From: Rossellomorea aquimaris
GTDB lineage: Bacteria > Bacillota > Bacilli > Bacillales > Fictibacillaceae
NCBI GenBank assembly: GCA_020524245.1
Contig: JAIVLN010000001.1
Location: 1,383,002-1,447,001, forward strand
Reading direction: 5' to 3'
Length of the DNA stretch: 64,000 nucleotides
Below the pieces are notes generated by a model. It was not told the origin of the DNA, ran no database searches, and was given only the letters and a program-made list of their open reading frames with translations. This document shows positions 44,581 through 53,163 of the stretch, piece by piece (within the stretch, counting starts at the first letter, position 1; every line of letters begins with the position of its first letter). The position numbers were made by a program, and so were the translations under genes.

Positions 44581-44709
44581 TTAATTTCCGCTACGGACAG
44601 TCGCTTTCCGCGGGCACCGCTTCAGCTTCCTCGGAAGTAAAACCTCTTCCTGCGGGATCTTCAGCTGTTGCTTTTCCCGCAGGAGTCGACTGTCCTACGC
44701 TCCAATCAA
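44581..44709. repeat. GC-rich palindromic repeat, first of a tandem pair
   Basis: Left arm TTAATTTCCGCTACGGACAG, right arm CTGTCCTACGCTCCAATCAA: nearly reverse-complementary. Inside, TCGCTTTCCGCGGGC and TTTTCCCGCAGGAGTCGA recur in all copies. Confidence 0.8.
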
Positions 44710-44713
44710 AAGG

Positions 44714-44879
44714 ACCTAGCGAAGGAAATACACGTAGACTCCTGCGGGAAAGCGAAGACGTTGAGACCCCACAGTGAGCGTATTTTGCGAGCGAGGAGGC
44801 GCAGGTCGAGCCCGCGGAAAGCGTAGTGTATTTCCGAAGCGGCTAGGATTCAAGAGCAACAAAGTCTGCAAAAAGAGCC
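44714..44879. repeat. GC-rich palindromic repeat, second copy in opposite orientation, with tail
   Basis: Left arm CCTAGCGAAGGAAATACACG and right arm GTGTATTTCCGAAGCGGCTAGG are reverse complements; inner blocks as in the first copy but inverted. It is followed (44848-44879) by CAAGAGCAACAAAGTCTGC, the same tail as the repeat at 12262-12402. Together these two copies fill the 415-base gap between the MFS gene and bmrD. Confidence 0.8.
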
Positions 44880-46715
44880 TTATTCATTGACGACTTCTGT
44901 ACGCCCTGACTGGGTATGGACAAGATCAGCGTAGAAACCATTTCTTCGCAGCAACTCATGATGGTTGCCTTTTTCAATGATCCGGCCTTCATGAAGCACC
45001 AAAATGCAATCTGCATTTCGGATCGTGTTCAATCGATGGGCGATGACGAAACTCGTTCTCCCTTCCATCAACTTATCCAATGCATCGGTGATTTTCATTT
45101 CAGTAACGGTATCAATACTGCTCGTTGCCTCGTCCAGTATCAATAATGCCGGATCTGCCAACATCGCCCTTGCAATGGAGAGCAGTTGCCTTTGCCCGTG
45201 GCTGATCCCTTTTCCATCCGAGTCCAGGATGGTGTCATACCCCTCAGGTAATCTTGTGATAAAATCGTGGGCATGAGCTGCCTTCGCTACTTCTTCTACC
45301 TCTTCATCTGTAGCGTCCAGCCTTCCATACCGGATATTTTCACGAATTGTGGTATGGAAAAGGATCGAGTCTTGAAGGACGACACCCATTTGCTTTCTCA
45401 AACTTTCTCTCGTAATCGTCTTTATATCCTTCCCATCAATGAGGATCTCACCTTTTTCAAGTTCATAGAAGCGGGAGAGCAATGATAGGATGGTCGTTTT
45501 CCCTGCACCTGTAGGTCCGACAAGTGCAACCGTCTCCCCCTGCGCTGCATGGAAACTGACGTTTTGTAGGATAGGCTGATCTTTTTCATACGAAAAGTCG
45601 ACTGCTCGGAATATAATAACACCTTGAATACGTTCGATATCGACTGCTTTTTCATCCTGTGCACTTTCTCCTGCTTCATCAAGGATCTGAAATACCCGCT
45701 CCGCTCCTGCAACTGCAGAAAGAATCATATTATATTGGTTCGCTAAATCGTTCAGAGGACGCGTGAATTGTCTAGAATAGGTCGTGAACGTGACGATGAT
45801 TCCGATGGTAATGAACCCATTCAAAGCAAGCAATCCACCAGCTCCTACGATGATTCCGAAGCTGACGTTATTCAACATGTTCATCAGCTTAGGGATAAAG
45901 CCCGAATAAGTTTGGGCCCAGTAACTGGCTTCCTTCAGTGATTGATTTTTATGTGAAAATTCTTCAATGACCCGTTTTTCTTGAGAATACATTGTCACAA
46001 TTTGTTGACCTGAGAACATCTCCTCCACATAGCCGTTCATGTCACCCAAATGCTTTTGCTGCTCTTTGAAAAACCGGCCCGTACGTTTCGTGATCCACTT
46101 CATCCCAAAATACATCACCGGAACGATCGTCAACGTTAAAAGGGTGAGAAGCGGACTCAACCAAAGCATCATCCCAATCGTTCCAGTAATGGTCAGAATA
46201 CTTGTCGTGAACTGAATGATGGCTGAATTCAAAGTTCGGCTGATGTTCTCGATGTCATTCGTCAATCGGCTCATCAGCTCTCCCTGTTGACGTTTCTGGT
46301 AAAACAGCAGCGGCAACTGCTGCAAATGGGAGAATAGATGATTACGGATGGCAAATACCGTGTTCTGTGAGATTCCGATCATCCAATAGTTCTGAAGCCA
46401 CGACGTCACTGAGTGAAGGATATACACGCCTAAAAGGATTCCCGCCATGACCAAAAGTGTATCCGTGACAGGGTCTGCGATGATGGCATCGACAGCCACT
46501 CCCAGTAAATAAGGTCCTAACAAGGATAATGCCGAGCTGATGACGACGATCGACAGGATGAGAATGAATCGTCTTTTCTCCCCAGCCATGTATGACCAAA
46601 TCCGTTTTAAGGTCACGCCCATATTTTCTACCTTAGGTGGTTTCGTCCCGATCCCTTGATGCCTCCTGCGAAGGGTGTGCTGTGTCTTGTTGGTCTCTTT
46701 CGAATCTCGCTTCAT
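44880..46715 (-). CDS. bmrD: Heterodimeric ABC exporter subunit, BmrD-like
   Basis: 611 residues. Six membrane helices (about 50-330) then an ABC domain: Walker A GPTGAGKTTI, signature ISHGQRQLLSIARAM (degenerate: His for Gly), Walker B LLILDEATSSID with the catalytic Glu present. This is complementary to the partner, whose signature is canonical but whose Walker B Glu is lost, the asymmetry known from B. subtilis BmrCD and TM287/288. Start codon overlaps the partner's stop by one base (TGATG). Exports drugs or lipids; substrate unverified. Confidence 0.88.
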   Translation of the reverse strand: MKRDSKETNKTQHTLRRRHQGIGTKPPKVENMGVTLKRIWSYMAGEKRRFILILSIVVISSALSLLGPYLLGVAVDAIIADPVTDTLLVMAGILLGVYILHSVTSWLQNYWMIGISQNTVFAIRNHLFSHLQQLPLLFYQKRQQGELMSRLTNDIENISRTLNSAIIQFTTSILTITGTIGMMLWLSPLLTLLTLTIVPVMYFGMKWITKRTGRFFKEQQKHLGDMNGYVEEMFSGQQIVTMYSQEKRVIEEFSHKNQSLKEASYWAQTYSGFIPKLMNMLNNVSFGIIVGAGGLLALNGFITIGIIVTFTTYSRQFTRPLNDLANQYNMILSAVAGAERVFQILDEAGESAQDEKAVDIERIQGVIIFRAVDFSYEKDQPILQNVSFHAAQGETVALVGPTGAGKTTILSLLSRFYELEKGEILIDGKDIKTITRESLRKQMGVVLQDSILFHTTIRENIRYGRLDATDEEVEEVAKAAHAHDFITRLPEGYDTILDSDGKGISHGQRQLLSIARAMLADPALLILDEATSSIDTVTEMKITDALDKLMEGRTSFVIAHRLNTIRNADCILVLHEGRIIEKGNHHELLRRNGFYADLVHTQSGRTEVVNE

Positions 46716-48430
46716 CAGCTCACATCCTCTTCCATTTGGGACTGATAGACACTCTGGTAATAAGGATTCTCCTTCAACAGGGAGCGATGATCTCCCGTCC
46801 CTATCACTTCCCCTTCATGTAAAAGAAGGATTTGATCGGCATTCTGGATCGAGCTGATCTTTTGCGCGACAAGAAATACAGTGCAGTTCTGGCGTCTAAG
46901 CATAGTGAGCAACCTTTCTTCTGTATGGGCATCCAATGCACTCGTACTATCGTCCAAAATGAGAATTTTCGGCTTGCGTACGAGCGCTCTTGCGATCGAC
47001 AAACGCTGTTTCTGCCCCCCTGAAAACGTGATTCCTTTTTGACCTAGTACGGTGTCATATCCGTCTGGTAGTCCTTTAATGAACTCATGGATCTGGGCAT
47101 CCTTTGCTGCCGAAATGACTTCTTTCTTTGTAGCACCTTCTTTTCCCCAACGGATGTTTTCAATTAAACTACCTGAAAACAGGTGCGCTTCCTGAGGAAC
47201 GACACTTATCTGGTTACGGACATGTTCGACGTCCAAATCTTTCATTCGATACCCATCAAGATAAATGTCCCCCTCTGTTTCTTCCAACAACCGTGGAATC
47301 AAGTTCAGAAGAGTCGTCTTACCCGATCCGGTTTCGCCTAATATCCCAATCATTACTCCTGGTTTTGCAGAAAAGGAGATGTGCTGTAAAACTCTTTGGT
47401 CAGCATCATACTGGAAAGAAACGTCTACAAACGAGATTCCGCCTTTCACTTCAGGTTTTAACGCTTGATCGGTTGCATGTATAGCCTTTGTATCTTCTTC
47501 TAAAACCGCTGTAATTCTTGCTGCCGAAGCACTGCCTCTGGAATAGTGCATAATAAGGAACGAAAACACCGAAAAAGTGAACATGATTTTCGTCGCATAA
47601 TTGATGATGGCGACCAGTTCTCCCGCTTTGACCATGTCCGTGTCCAGTTGGATCGCTCCGACCCAAAGGATGATGAGGATGACGATGTTCATACCTAGCA
47701 TGACGACCGGCATCGCGACTTCCATAATCCATAATGCTTTTTTATTGTCATTCATAAGGTTTTTGTTCACGTCTTGAAAACGTTCTTCTTCGTATTCGCT
47801 TCTGTTGAATCCTTTTATGAGACGGATACCGGAGAGGTTTTCACGTAACACTGTATTCATACGATCCAATTTTCCTTGCACCTTACGAAATAAGACGATC
47901 CCTTTCGTCAAAATCCAAAACAGAAATAGAAGCAAGATCGGAACGGACAGAACAAGGATTGTCGCAAGACCTGGATGGACGACAAAGGACATGACAATCC
48001 CACCGATGATGAAAAGGGGTGCCCTGAGCGCAATTCTCATGAGCATGAAAAGCACGCCTTGTATTTGCGTAACATCATTGGTCATCCGGGTTACAAGCCC
48101 TGGGGTCGTGAAGGTTTGAAAATGTCTGCTTGAGAACGCTTGCACCTTTTGAAATAAGTCCCGACGAATGTCATGACCGACACCTTGACTGGCGTTGGCT
48201 GCAAAATAAGAATTGATGATTCCAGCTGCAAATGCCACAAGTGATAGCCCCAAGAGGACTCCACCCCAAATGATCACGACAGACATATCCTCCGCTACGA
48301 TACCCTCATCAATGATCTTCGCCATCAATAAGGGTTGCATGAGTTCAACAATCAGCTCGAGAATCATAAGAGATAGTGCCACAGCAACGGAAATTTTATA
48401 TGTAGGTAAATAGGAAAACACTTTGCGCAT
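46715..48430 (-). CDS. bmrC: Heterodimeric ABC exporter subunit, BmrC-like
   Basis: 571 residues. Six membrane helices, Walker A GETGSGKTTLLN, canonical signature FSGGQKQRLSIARAL, and Walker B ILILDDSTSALD in which Asp replaces the catalytic Glu, so this subunit carries the degenerate ATP site of the pair. First gene of a two-gene operon. The promoter may be TATAAT at 48463-48468 with a poor -35. A terminator hairpin just upstream (48479-48512) is discussed separately. Confidence 0.88.
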   Translation of the reverse strand: MRKVFSYLPTYKISVAVALSLMILELIVELMQPLLMAKIIDEGIVAEDMSVVIIWGGVLLGLSLVAFAAGIINSYFAANASQGVGHDIRRDLFQKVQAFSSRHFQTFTTPGLVTRMTNDVTQIQGVLFMLMRIALRAPLFIIGGIVMSFVVHPGLATILVLSVPILLLFLFWILTKGIVLFRKVQGKLDRMNTVLRENLSGIRLIKGFNRSEYEEERFQDVNKNLMNDNKKALWIMEVAMPVVMLGMNIVILIILWVGAIQLDTDMVKAGELVAIINYATKIMFTFSVFSFLIMHYSRGSASAARITAVLEEDTKAIHATDQALKPEVKGGISFVDVSFQYDADQRVLQHISFSAKPGVMIGILGETGSGKTTLLNLIPRLLEETEGDIYLDGYRMKDLDVEHVRNQISVVPQEAHLFSGSLIENIRWGKEGATKKEVISAAKDAQIHEFIKGLPDGYDTVLGQKGITFSGGQKQRLSIARALVRKPKILILDDSTSALDAHTEERLLTMLRRQNCTVFLVAQKISSIQNADQILLLHEGEVIGTGDHRSLLKENPYYQSVYQSQMEEDVS

Positions 48431-48478
48431 ATGTACTTCACACCTAAGTTAGAGTTGGTACAATTATACAGGATATCG

Positions 48479-48512
48479 AAAAAAGAGCGAACCGATAAGG
48501 TCGCTCGTTTTA
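48479..48512 (-). terminator. Hairpin upstream of bmrC, terminator or attenuator
   Basis: Minus strand CGAGCGACC-ttatc-GGTTCGCTC then TTTTTTCG, 49 bases before bmrC. There is no gene on this strand between it and the adh terminator, so either it is a leader attenuator (bmrCD of B. subtilis is attenuated through the bmrB leader) or it ends leftover transcription. A TATAAT lies between it and bmrC. Confidence 0.6.
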
Positions 48513-48544
48513 GTTTATTCACTCAGACTGTACTCTATGTTTAA

Positions 48545-48655
48545 GTCCATGTTGAACGGGAATCGCACGGCATCAAATTAAAGGACAAAAGGGACAAAAA
48601 CGACCTGATGTATATCGTCAACACATCTGTTGAGGTTTTGGATATTAAAGCATGA
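48545..48655 (+). pseudogene. C-terminal gene remnant
   Basis: A plus-strand frame without start encodes VHVERESHGIKLKDKRDKND and then LMYIVNTSVEVLDIKA before a TGA, followed by a good terminator. Protein-like composition, a proper stop and terminator, but no N-terminus: probably the tail of a lost gene. Family not recognised. Confidence 0.35.
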
Positions 48656-48682
48656 AAAAAGCCGGGATTTACCCGACTTTTA
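48656..48682. terminator. Terminator of the alcohol dehydrogenase gene (bidirectional)
   Basis: AAAAAAGCCGGG-attta-CCCGACTTTT; serves adh on minus and the remnant on plus. Confidence 0.85.
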
Positions 48683-48684
48683 AA

Positions 48685-49851
48685 TTACAACGAACGTTTC
48701 AAAATATCTCTTACACTCTCTGGATTCATTTCTTTATAAGTGCCGACGCCTGGCTTGATGAACGTCTTCTCGATAATTGCATCAAATTCCTGATCCTCAA
48801 TATCATAGTCTGCTAAACGGCTCGGTGCACCTAATGAGTTCCAGAAGTCTCGAAGCGCTTTTGCCCCTTCTCTGGCAACTTCTACATCAGTTTTTCCAGC
48901 ATCCTCTATACCGAATACATTGACCGCAAGCTGCTTGACCCGACTCGGATCTTCTTCCAACACGTGCTCAAGCCAGTTCGGGAACAAGATAGCCAGACCC
49001 CCGCCATGCGGGATGTCATATATAGCAGAAATGGCGTGCTCGATTCGATGCGTCGCCCAGTCTCCTCCATCTGTTCCGTTCATCAAAGTACCATTGAAGG
49101 CCGTTGTACTGATATACATCATCGTTTCGCGGTGTTGATAAGATTGCAGGTTTTCCATCAACTTAGGACCAGTTGCAATCGCCGTCCTTAATAGTGACTC
49201 GATGAACCCATCGATCATCGGGGTATTTTCCGTACGGTGGAAATAGTGCTCCAGCGCATGCGACATGCTGTCCACAATGCCATATACCGTCTGGTTCTCA
49301 GGGACCGAGTACGTATACGTAGGGTCCAATATGGAGAACGTCGGATAAACGAGCGGAGAACCCCATCCCAGCTTATCTTTCGTCTCCCAGTTCGTGATCA
49401 CTGAGACAGCATTCATCTCAGAACCTGTCGCTGCAAGTGTCAAAACGGTTCCGATTGGAAGCGCATCTTCAATCGGCGCTTTTTGGGTAATCAGATCCCA
49501 TGGATCCCCTTCATACTTCGCTCCAACAGCGATGGCTTTCGTACAATCGATGACACTTCCACCACCGACGGCCATCAGATAATCGATCTCTTCCTTTTTA
49601 CAAAGATCAACACCCCGCTGAACCGTTGATAAACGAGGATTCGGTTCGACTCCTGAAAGCTCGAATACGTTGGCTTCGGCTTTTTTCAATTCACGCATAA
49701 CGTCTTCATAGACACCATTCCGTTTAATGCTTCCCCCGCCATAAACGACAAGGACGTTCAAGCCTTTACGCCCTAATTCTTCTGGGAGTTGTTCTAACTG
49801 ATTTTCTCCAAACAATAGACGAGTCGGATTATATTGTAAAAATGTATTCAT
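48685..49851 (-). CDS. Iron-containing alcohol dehydrogenase (YugJ/YugK, butanol-dehydrogenase type)
   Basis: 388 residues from the ATG behind AGAGGTG. NAD-binding [13 protein letters not shown] (about 94-106); Fe/Zn ligands in [14 protein letters not shown] (Asp and His), RIEHAIS and IPHGGGLAI. Group III alcohol dehydrogenase; B. subtilis YugJ/YugK and clostridial BdhA are the nearest named relatives. Reduces aldehydes with NAD(P)H in fermentation or detoxification. Monocistronic. Confidence 0.92.
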   Translation of the reverse strand: MNTFLQYNPTRLLFGENQLEQLPEELGRKGLNVLVVYGGGSIKRNGVYEDVMRELKKAEANVFELSGVEPNPRLSTVQRGVDLCKKEEIDYLMAVGGGSVIDCTKAIAVGAKYEGDPWDLITQKAPIEDALPIGTVLTLAATGSEMNAVSVITNWETKDKLGWGSPLVYPTFSILDPTYTYSVPENQTVYGIVDSMSHALEHYFHRTENTPMIDGFIESLLRTAIATGPKLMENLQSYQHRETMMYISTTAFNGTLMNGTDGGDWATHRIEHAISAIYDIPHGGGLAILFPNWLEHVLEEDPSRVKQLAVNVFGIEDAGKTDVEVAREGAKALRDFWNSLGAPSRLADYDIEDQEFDAIIEKTFIKPGVGTYKEMNPESVRDILKRSL

Positions 49852-49940
49852 AATGAGCACCTCTTCATTTCAAGAATGATTCTTCTGAAGTTTAACATGC
49901 CCCTTCAAAGACTGAAATAAATAAGTACTTTAAACGACCT

Positions 49941-50327
49941 TTAGCTCCATAAAGCATGCAAAATGCCGAGCAGACAGAGAATGATGAAATGATCACCAAC
50001 AGCAATGGCGAATACTTTCTTGGAAGTCATGCCGAACACCATGTTCTTAAAAAGACCTAAACCAAGCAGAACTCCGACTACTGCTCCGACAAGCAGTCCG
50101 GACCCTAGGTCCTCTGCTCCCGTCAATTCTATAATGATTGCCATGAAAAACGAGCTGAGAAAAGCGACCACTCCTGACCACACGAAGTTGATCGGTTCCA
50201 TCCCTTCTTCACCGATGTTGTTCAACTGACCCCATCGATTCCCAAAGAGCATGGGCGAATAATAAAACGCTCCGAATGCCATATATAAAAAGCCACCTAC
50301 AAGTATTGCGAAAATGTTCAAGTCCAT
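49941..50327 (-). CDS. DUF1761 membrane protein
   Basis: 128 residues, four membrane helices. The N-terminal VGGFLYMAFGAFYYSPMLFG followed by NRWGQL is typical of DUF1761, a family of small membrane proteins of unknown function. Lies 20 bases downstream of the AraC-type regulator on the same strand, so it may be its co-transcribed partner. RBS AAGGGGATTTCA. Confidence 0.85.
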   Translation of the reverse strand: MDLNIFAILVGGFLYMAFGAFYYSPMLFGNRWGQLNNIGEEGMEPINFVWSGVVAFLSSFFMAIIIELTGAEDLGSGLLVGAVVGVLLGLGLFKNMVFGMTSKKVFAIAVGDHFIILCLLGILHALWS

Positions 50328-50347
50328 TGAAATCCCTTCTTTCTGTT

Positions 50348-51289
50348 TTATTTCGGTTGTATCGGTAAGCCGATTTTCGTAATTCGAGGTTGTATATCAA
50401 AAGAATTCTGCTGCTGAGTGAGCTGGATGATCTCAACTGGTGTACTCAAGCATTTGTATCCGCTTTTCGGAAGCCAGTAGCTATAAAGTTCTGAGTAACA
50501 CTCTATTAAAAATTCTCTTCGGTTAAATCCAACAGGTGTCTCTAACTCATAAAAGACATACTTTCCCTCGTTTAGTTGTGTGGTTTTCAAGCCCTGTCCA
50601 GGATCCATTTTTTCTTGTAAAGTCATGCAGCAATCATAGCGACATCGATTTTCTGGTGTCAGGTAGGGATTGTTATGTGGGATGCCTATCCACATTGTGT
50701 CTTCATAAATCAGATCTCTCGTTTCTGAATACCGGTATACCTTTTCCCAGGTGTCATGTACTTCGTCAGAATATGTTCCAATATGCTGAAGGTATCCTAA
50801 ACGGAATTCAGGCAGCCTTTCCACTTTCACCCTAGATAAATCCAACCACTGGAACTCATTATATCCTTTGTCTTCTGTCGATTCTTTCAGATTTGTGCGA
50901 TGTTGTTTAGATTTCTTGCTATCAAGATACGGTCTTGGGAATTTTTCTAGATAAGCCCCTTCCCGCCAATCCTTTGGAGAGTGCTTATAAAATTCTTTGA
51001 ATGCATAGGTAAAGTAAGAAAGAGAAGAGAAACCACAGGTCATCGCAATTTCTGTCACAGAACGTTTCGGCTCATAGATTAATAAATGAGCAGCTTCTTC
51101 CATTCTTATTCTTTTTACATAATCAGAGGGTGTCTCCCCCATAATACGAGTGAATAATCGATGAAAATGATGAGGCGAGTATGTAGAAACTTCTGCTAAC
51201 TTCTCCAAAGACAAATCTACATGGAGGTTTTGTTTTATGTAGTCTAATACACTGAATATGTATTTCTTCTGTTCATGTAAATCGGTCAT
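50348..51289 (-). CDS. AraC-family regulator with GyrI-like effector domain
   Basis: 313 residues. Double HTH at the N-terminus (LSLEKLAEVSTYSPHHFHRLF and SVTEIAMTCGFSSLSYFTYAF, about 27-105), then a GyrI/BmrR-type ligand domain (VKVERLPEFRLGYLQHIGTY) ending near residue 310. This order is that of the Rob/SoxS-GyrI group, which sense hydrophobic or cationic compounds. A DUF1761 protein gene follows. GGGAG RBS. Confidence 0.92.
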   Translation of the reverse strand: MTDLHEQKKYIFSVLDYIKQNLHVDLSLEKLAEVSTYSPHHFHRLFTRIMGETPSDYVKRIRMEEAAHLLIYEPKRSVTEIAMTCGFSSLSYFTYAFKEFYKHSPKDWREGAYLEKFPRPYLDSKKSKQHRTNLKESTEDKGYNEFQWLDLSRVKVERLPEFRLGYLQHIGTYSDEVHDTWEKVYRYSETRDLIYEDTMWIGIPHNNPYLTPENRCRYDCCMTLQEKMDPGQGLKTTQLNEGKYVFYELETPVGFNRREFLIECYSELYSYWLPKSGYKCLSTPVEIIQLTQQQNSFDIQPRITKIGLPIQPK

Positions 51290-51370
51290 AAAAGCATATC
51301 TCCCTTATGTCTCATACTTGTATTATCGACGAATTTCATTGAATTATAAAAGAGGATCACTTTAATTAAG

Positions 51371-51399
51371 TTGACACTTAATTAAGTTTATGCTAAATT
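51371..51399 (+). promoter_or_regulatory. Promoter and repeated operator of the arsR-SRPBCC operon; leaderless start
   Basis: TTGACA (51371-51376), 17-base spacer, TAAATT (51394-51399). The ATG of the ArsR gene at 51406 falls at the expected transcription start and has no RBS. TTAATTAAG occurs twice (51362-51370 and 51378-51386), flanking the -35, a likely ArsR operator. Confidence 0.75.
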
Positions 51400-51405
51400 A
51401 ATGTC

Positions 51406-51729
51406 ATGATTGAACAAACCATCCACTCATTGTCTGTACCGACACGTCGCGACATTTTATATCTATTACGAGGTGGTGAGCTGACCTCGAGCGAAATCGC
51501 TTCGAATTTCGATATTTCGGCACCTGCCATTTCACAGCATTTGAAAGTTCTTGAGCAATCAGGTCTTGTTACCGTCCGAAGAGCTGGTACAAAACGTTTT
51601 TATCGTATAAGAAGGGAAGGCTTCAAAGACTTAAAACAATTCATCGACCAATTCTGGGACGATCAATTGTTACGCTTAAAAGAAGCAGCAGAAGAGGAAG
51701 AAAGGAGGCAGCATGACGAAACCGACTGA
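51406..51729 (+). CDS. ArsR-family regulator (SRPBCC-associated)
   Basis: 107 residues. The winged helix is intact: PTRRDILYLLRGGELTSSEI, then DISAPAISQHLKVLEQSGLV (recognition helix) and VRRAGTKRFYRIR (wing). No metal-binding cysteines, so it is the non-metal type usually paired with AHSA1/SRPBCC genes. The start is certain because the HTH begins at once, yet no RBS precedes it: a leaderless mRNA is implied. Overlaps the next gene by 17 bases. Confidence 0.9.
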   Translation: MIEQTIHSLSVPTRRDILYLLRGGELTSSEIASNFDISAPAISQHLKVLEQSGLVTVRRAGTKRFYRIRREGFKDLKQFIDQFWDDQLLRLKEAAEEEERRQHDETD

Positions 51730-52159
51730 GACTTTGCAAAAGGAAATCTTCATAGCGTGTAAGCCCGAAACTTTATTTGCTTTCTTTGTCGATCCTGAAA
51801 AACTGATTCGTTGGATGGGCAGGCAGGTATTGCTGGAGCCGAAAATCGGAGGGAAATATCGGATTGATATTAACGGTGAGAATATCGCTATTGGTGAATA
51901 TATCGAAATCATTCCAAATGAAAAGGTCGTCATGACTTGGGGATGGGAAGGATCAGAAATCATGCCTCCCGGTTCAAGTACAGTAGAATTCCTTTTAATC
52001 CCGAAAGATTCAGGTACATTGCTTGTTTTGAACCATAATGACATTCCAAGTGAAAAAGTCACCTCAAATCACAAGGGTTGGACACATTATTTAGAACGAA
52101 TGAAACAACTAGGAGAAGGAAAAGAGATCGGCCAGGATCCATGGTCGATTACAAACTAA
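51713..52159 (+). CDS. SRPBCC/AHSA1 family protein 1
   Basis: 148 residues, RBS GAAAGGAGGCAGC inside the arsR 3' end. START-like fold: IFIACKPETLFAFFVDPEKLIRWMG, then GKYRIDINGENIAIGEYIEI, EKVVMTWGWEG and a C-terminal helix GWTHYLERMKQL. AHSA1-type proteins bind small hydrophobic ligands; paired with the ArsR regulator they probably form a self-regulated response to one compound. Ligand unknown. Confidence 0.9.
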   Translation: MTKPTETLQKEIFIACKPETLFAFFVDPEKLIRWMGRQVLLEPKIGGKYRIDINGENIAIGEYIEIIPNEKVVMTWGWEGSEIMPPGSSTVEFLLIPKDSGTLLVLNHNDIPSEKVTSNHKGWTHYLERMKQLGEGKEIGQDPWSITN

Positions 52160-52180
52160 GATATGAAAAGGGGAATAACG

Positions 52181-52576
52181 ATGGACATGAAAATTCACGA
52201 AGAAATCATTTTTAACACTACACCCAAACGTGTATATGAATTACTTTTGAATTCCGAAGAATTCAGTAAAATGACTGGTGGTGCTCCGACAGAAATTCAA
52301 GCAGAAGACGGTGGTTCGTTCTCATGCTTTGGTGGAATGATCCACGGAAGAAACATCGAACTTACTCCAAGTGAACGGATTGTACAAGCATGGAGAGCGG
52401 GAAATTGGGATCCAGGCGTATACTCTATCGTCACATTCACGCTGAAACCTCAAGGTGATCAAACGTTGCTGATCTTTGATCATATCGGCTTTCCAGAAGG
52501 ACAAGCTGACCACTTGAAAGCAGGTTGGCAAGAAAATTACTGGTCAAATATAGAAAAATATCTACAAAGTAAATAA
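52181..52576 (+). CDS. SRPBCC/AHSA1 family protein 2
   Basis: 131 residues from the ATG 8 bases after AAAAGGGG. Same fold as its neighbour (IIFNTTPKRVYELLLNSEEF, GGAPTEIQAEDGGSFSCFGG, RIVQAWRAGNWDPGVYSIV, GWQENYWSNIEKYL). Third gene of the arsR operon; the two SRPBCC proteins are only distantly alike, so duplication is old or they were recruited separately. Terminator at 52582. Confidence 0.9.
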   Translation: MDMKIHEEIIFNTTPKRVYELLLNSEEFSKMTGGAPTEIQAEDGGSFSCFGGMIHGRNIELTPSERIVQAWRAGNWDPGVYSIVTFTLKPQGDQTLLIFDHIGFPEGQADHLKAGWQENYWSNIEKYLQSK

Positions 52577-52581
52577 AGAAT

Positions 52582-52618
52582 AAACCCAGGAGGGCGAATG
52601 GCCTTCCTGGGTTTTGTT
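52582..52618 (+). terminator. Terminator of the arsR-SRPBCC operon
   Basis: AACCCAGGAGGGC-gaatg-GCCTTCCTGGGTTTTG. Confidence 0.88.
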
Positions 52619-52640
52619 TCACATTAAGATTGAATGGGTT

Positions 52641-53123
52641 TTACGCATTCACTTGAGATTTAATGCCTGCTTTCAAGCCTTTGATGCATCCGATATGCTC
52701 ACTTTCATGGAACAATGCGAATAACAGCATTTCTCCGACTGTATGGAATTCAACCGGACCAGCTTGGAACGTTTCTGGTAACTTTTCATCCAATCTTCCA
52801 TCGAATTTCTCCCTTACGCGTCCCATTTGATCGGTCAATTGCGCTTTCAGTACATCCACTTTTGGTGGTTCTGTCGTCCAATCCTTCGGGCTTGTTCCTC
52901 TGCTGAACATTTCGGCATATCCTTCTGGCAAGTTCATTCCTTCTCCAGCTTTCATGAACACAAGGTACTCTACTGATACAAGGATATGGCCTAACTGCCA
53001 ACGAAGATTGTTCGGAAACCCTTCAGGGATGATATCGGCATTCTCTTCTGTAATGTGTTCTGCACCCATCATCAGAAACTTGCGCCCCATTTCAAATTGG
53101 TTGAAAATCAAGTTTTGATCCAT
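52641..53123 (-). CDS. DinB family protein
   Basis: 160 residues. DinB/YfiT four-helix fold with the three metal-binding histidines: LGHILVS (about His46) and HESEH (near 137-141). Members are metal-dependent and include bacillithiol-S-transferases and other thiol transferases. Co-directional with the SRPBCC gene upstream (41 bases), thus likely in the same operon as the second ArsR pair. Which thiol or substrate it uses is unknown. Confidence 0.85.
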   Translation of the reverse strand: MDQNLIFNQFEMGRKFLMMGAEHITEENADIIPEGFPNNLRWQLGHILVSVEYLVFMKAGEGMNLPEGYAEMFSRGTSPKDWTTEPPKVDVLKAQLTDQMGRVREKFDGRLDEKLPETFQAGPVEFHTVGEMLLFALFHESEHIGCIKGLKAGIKSQVNA

Positions 53124-53163
53124 TTTTTAACCATCCTTTATCCTTTTTATTTTAAAAATTGGG

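Noticed and set aside
48545..48600. Leader peptide for bmrC on the minus strand (MPCDSRSTWT)
   Set aside because: No RBS and the other strand has more convincing coding character; not enough to claim a BmrB-like leader.
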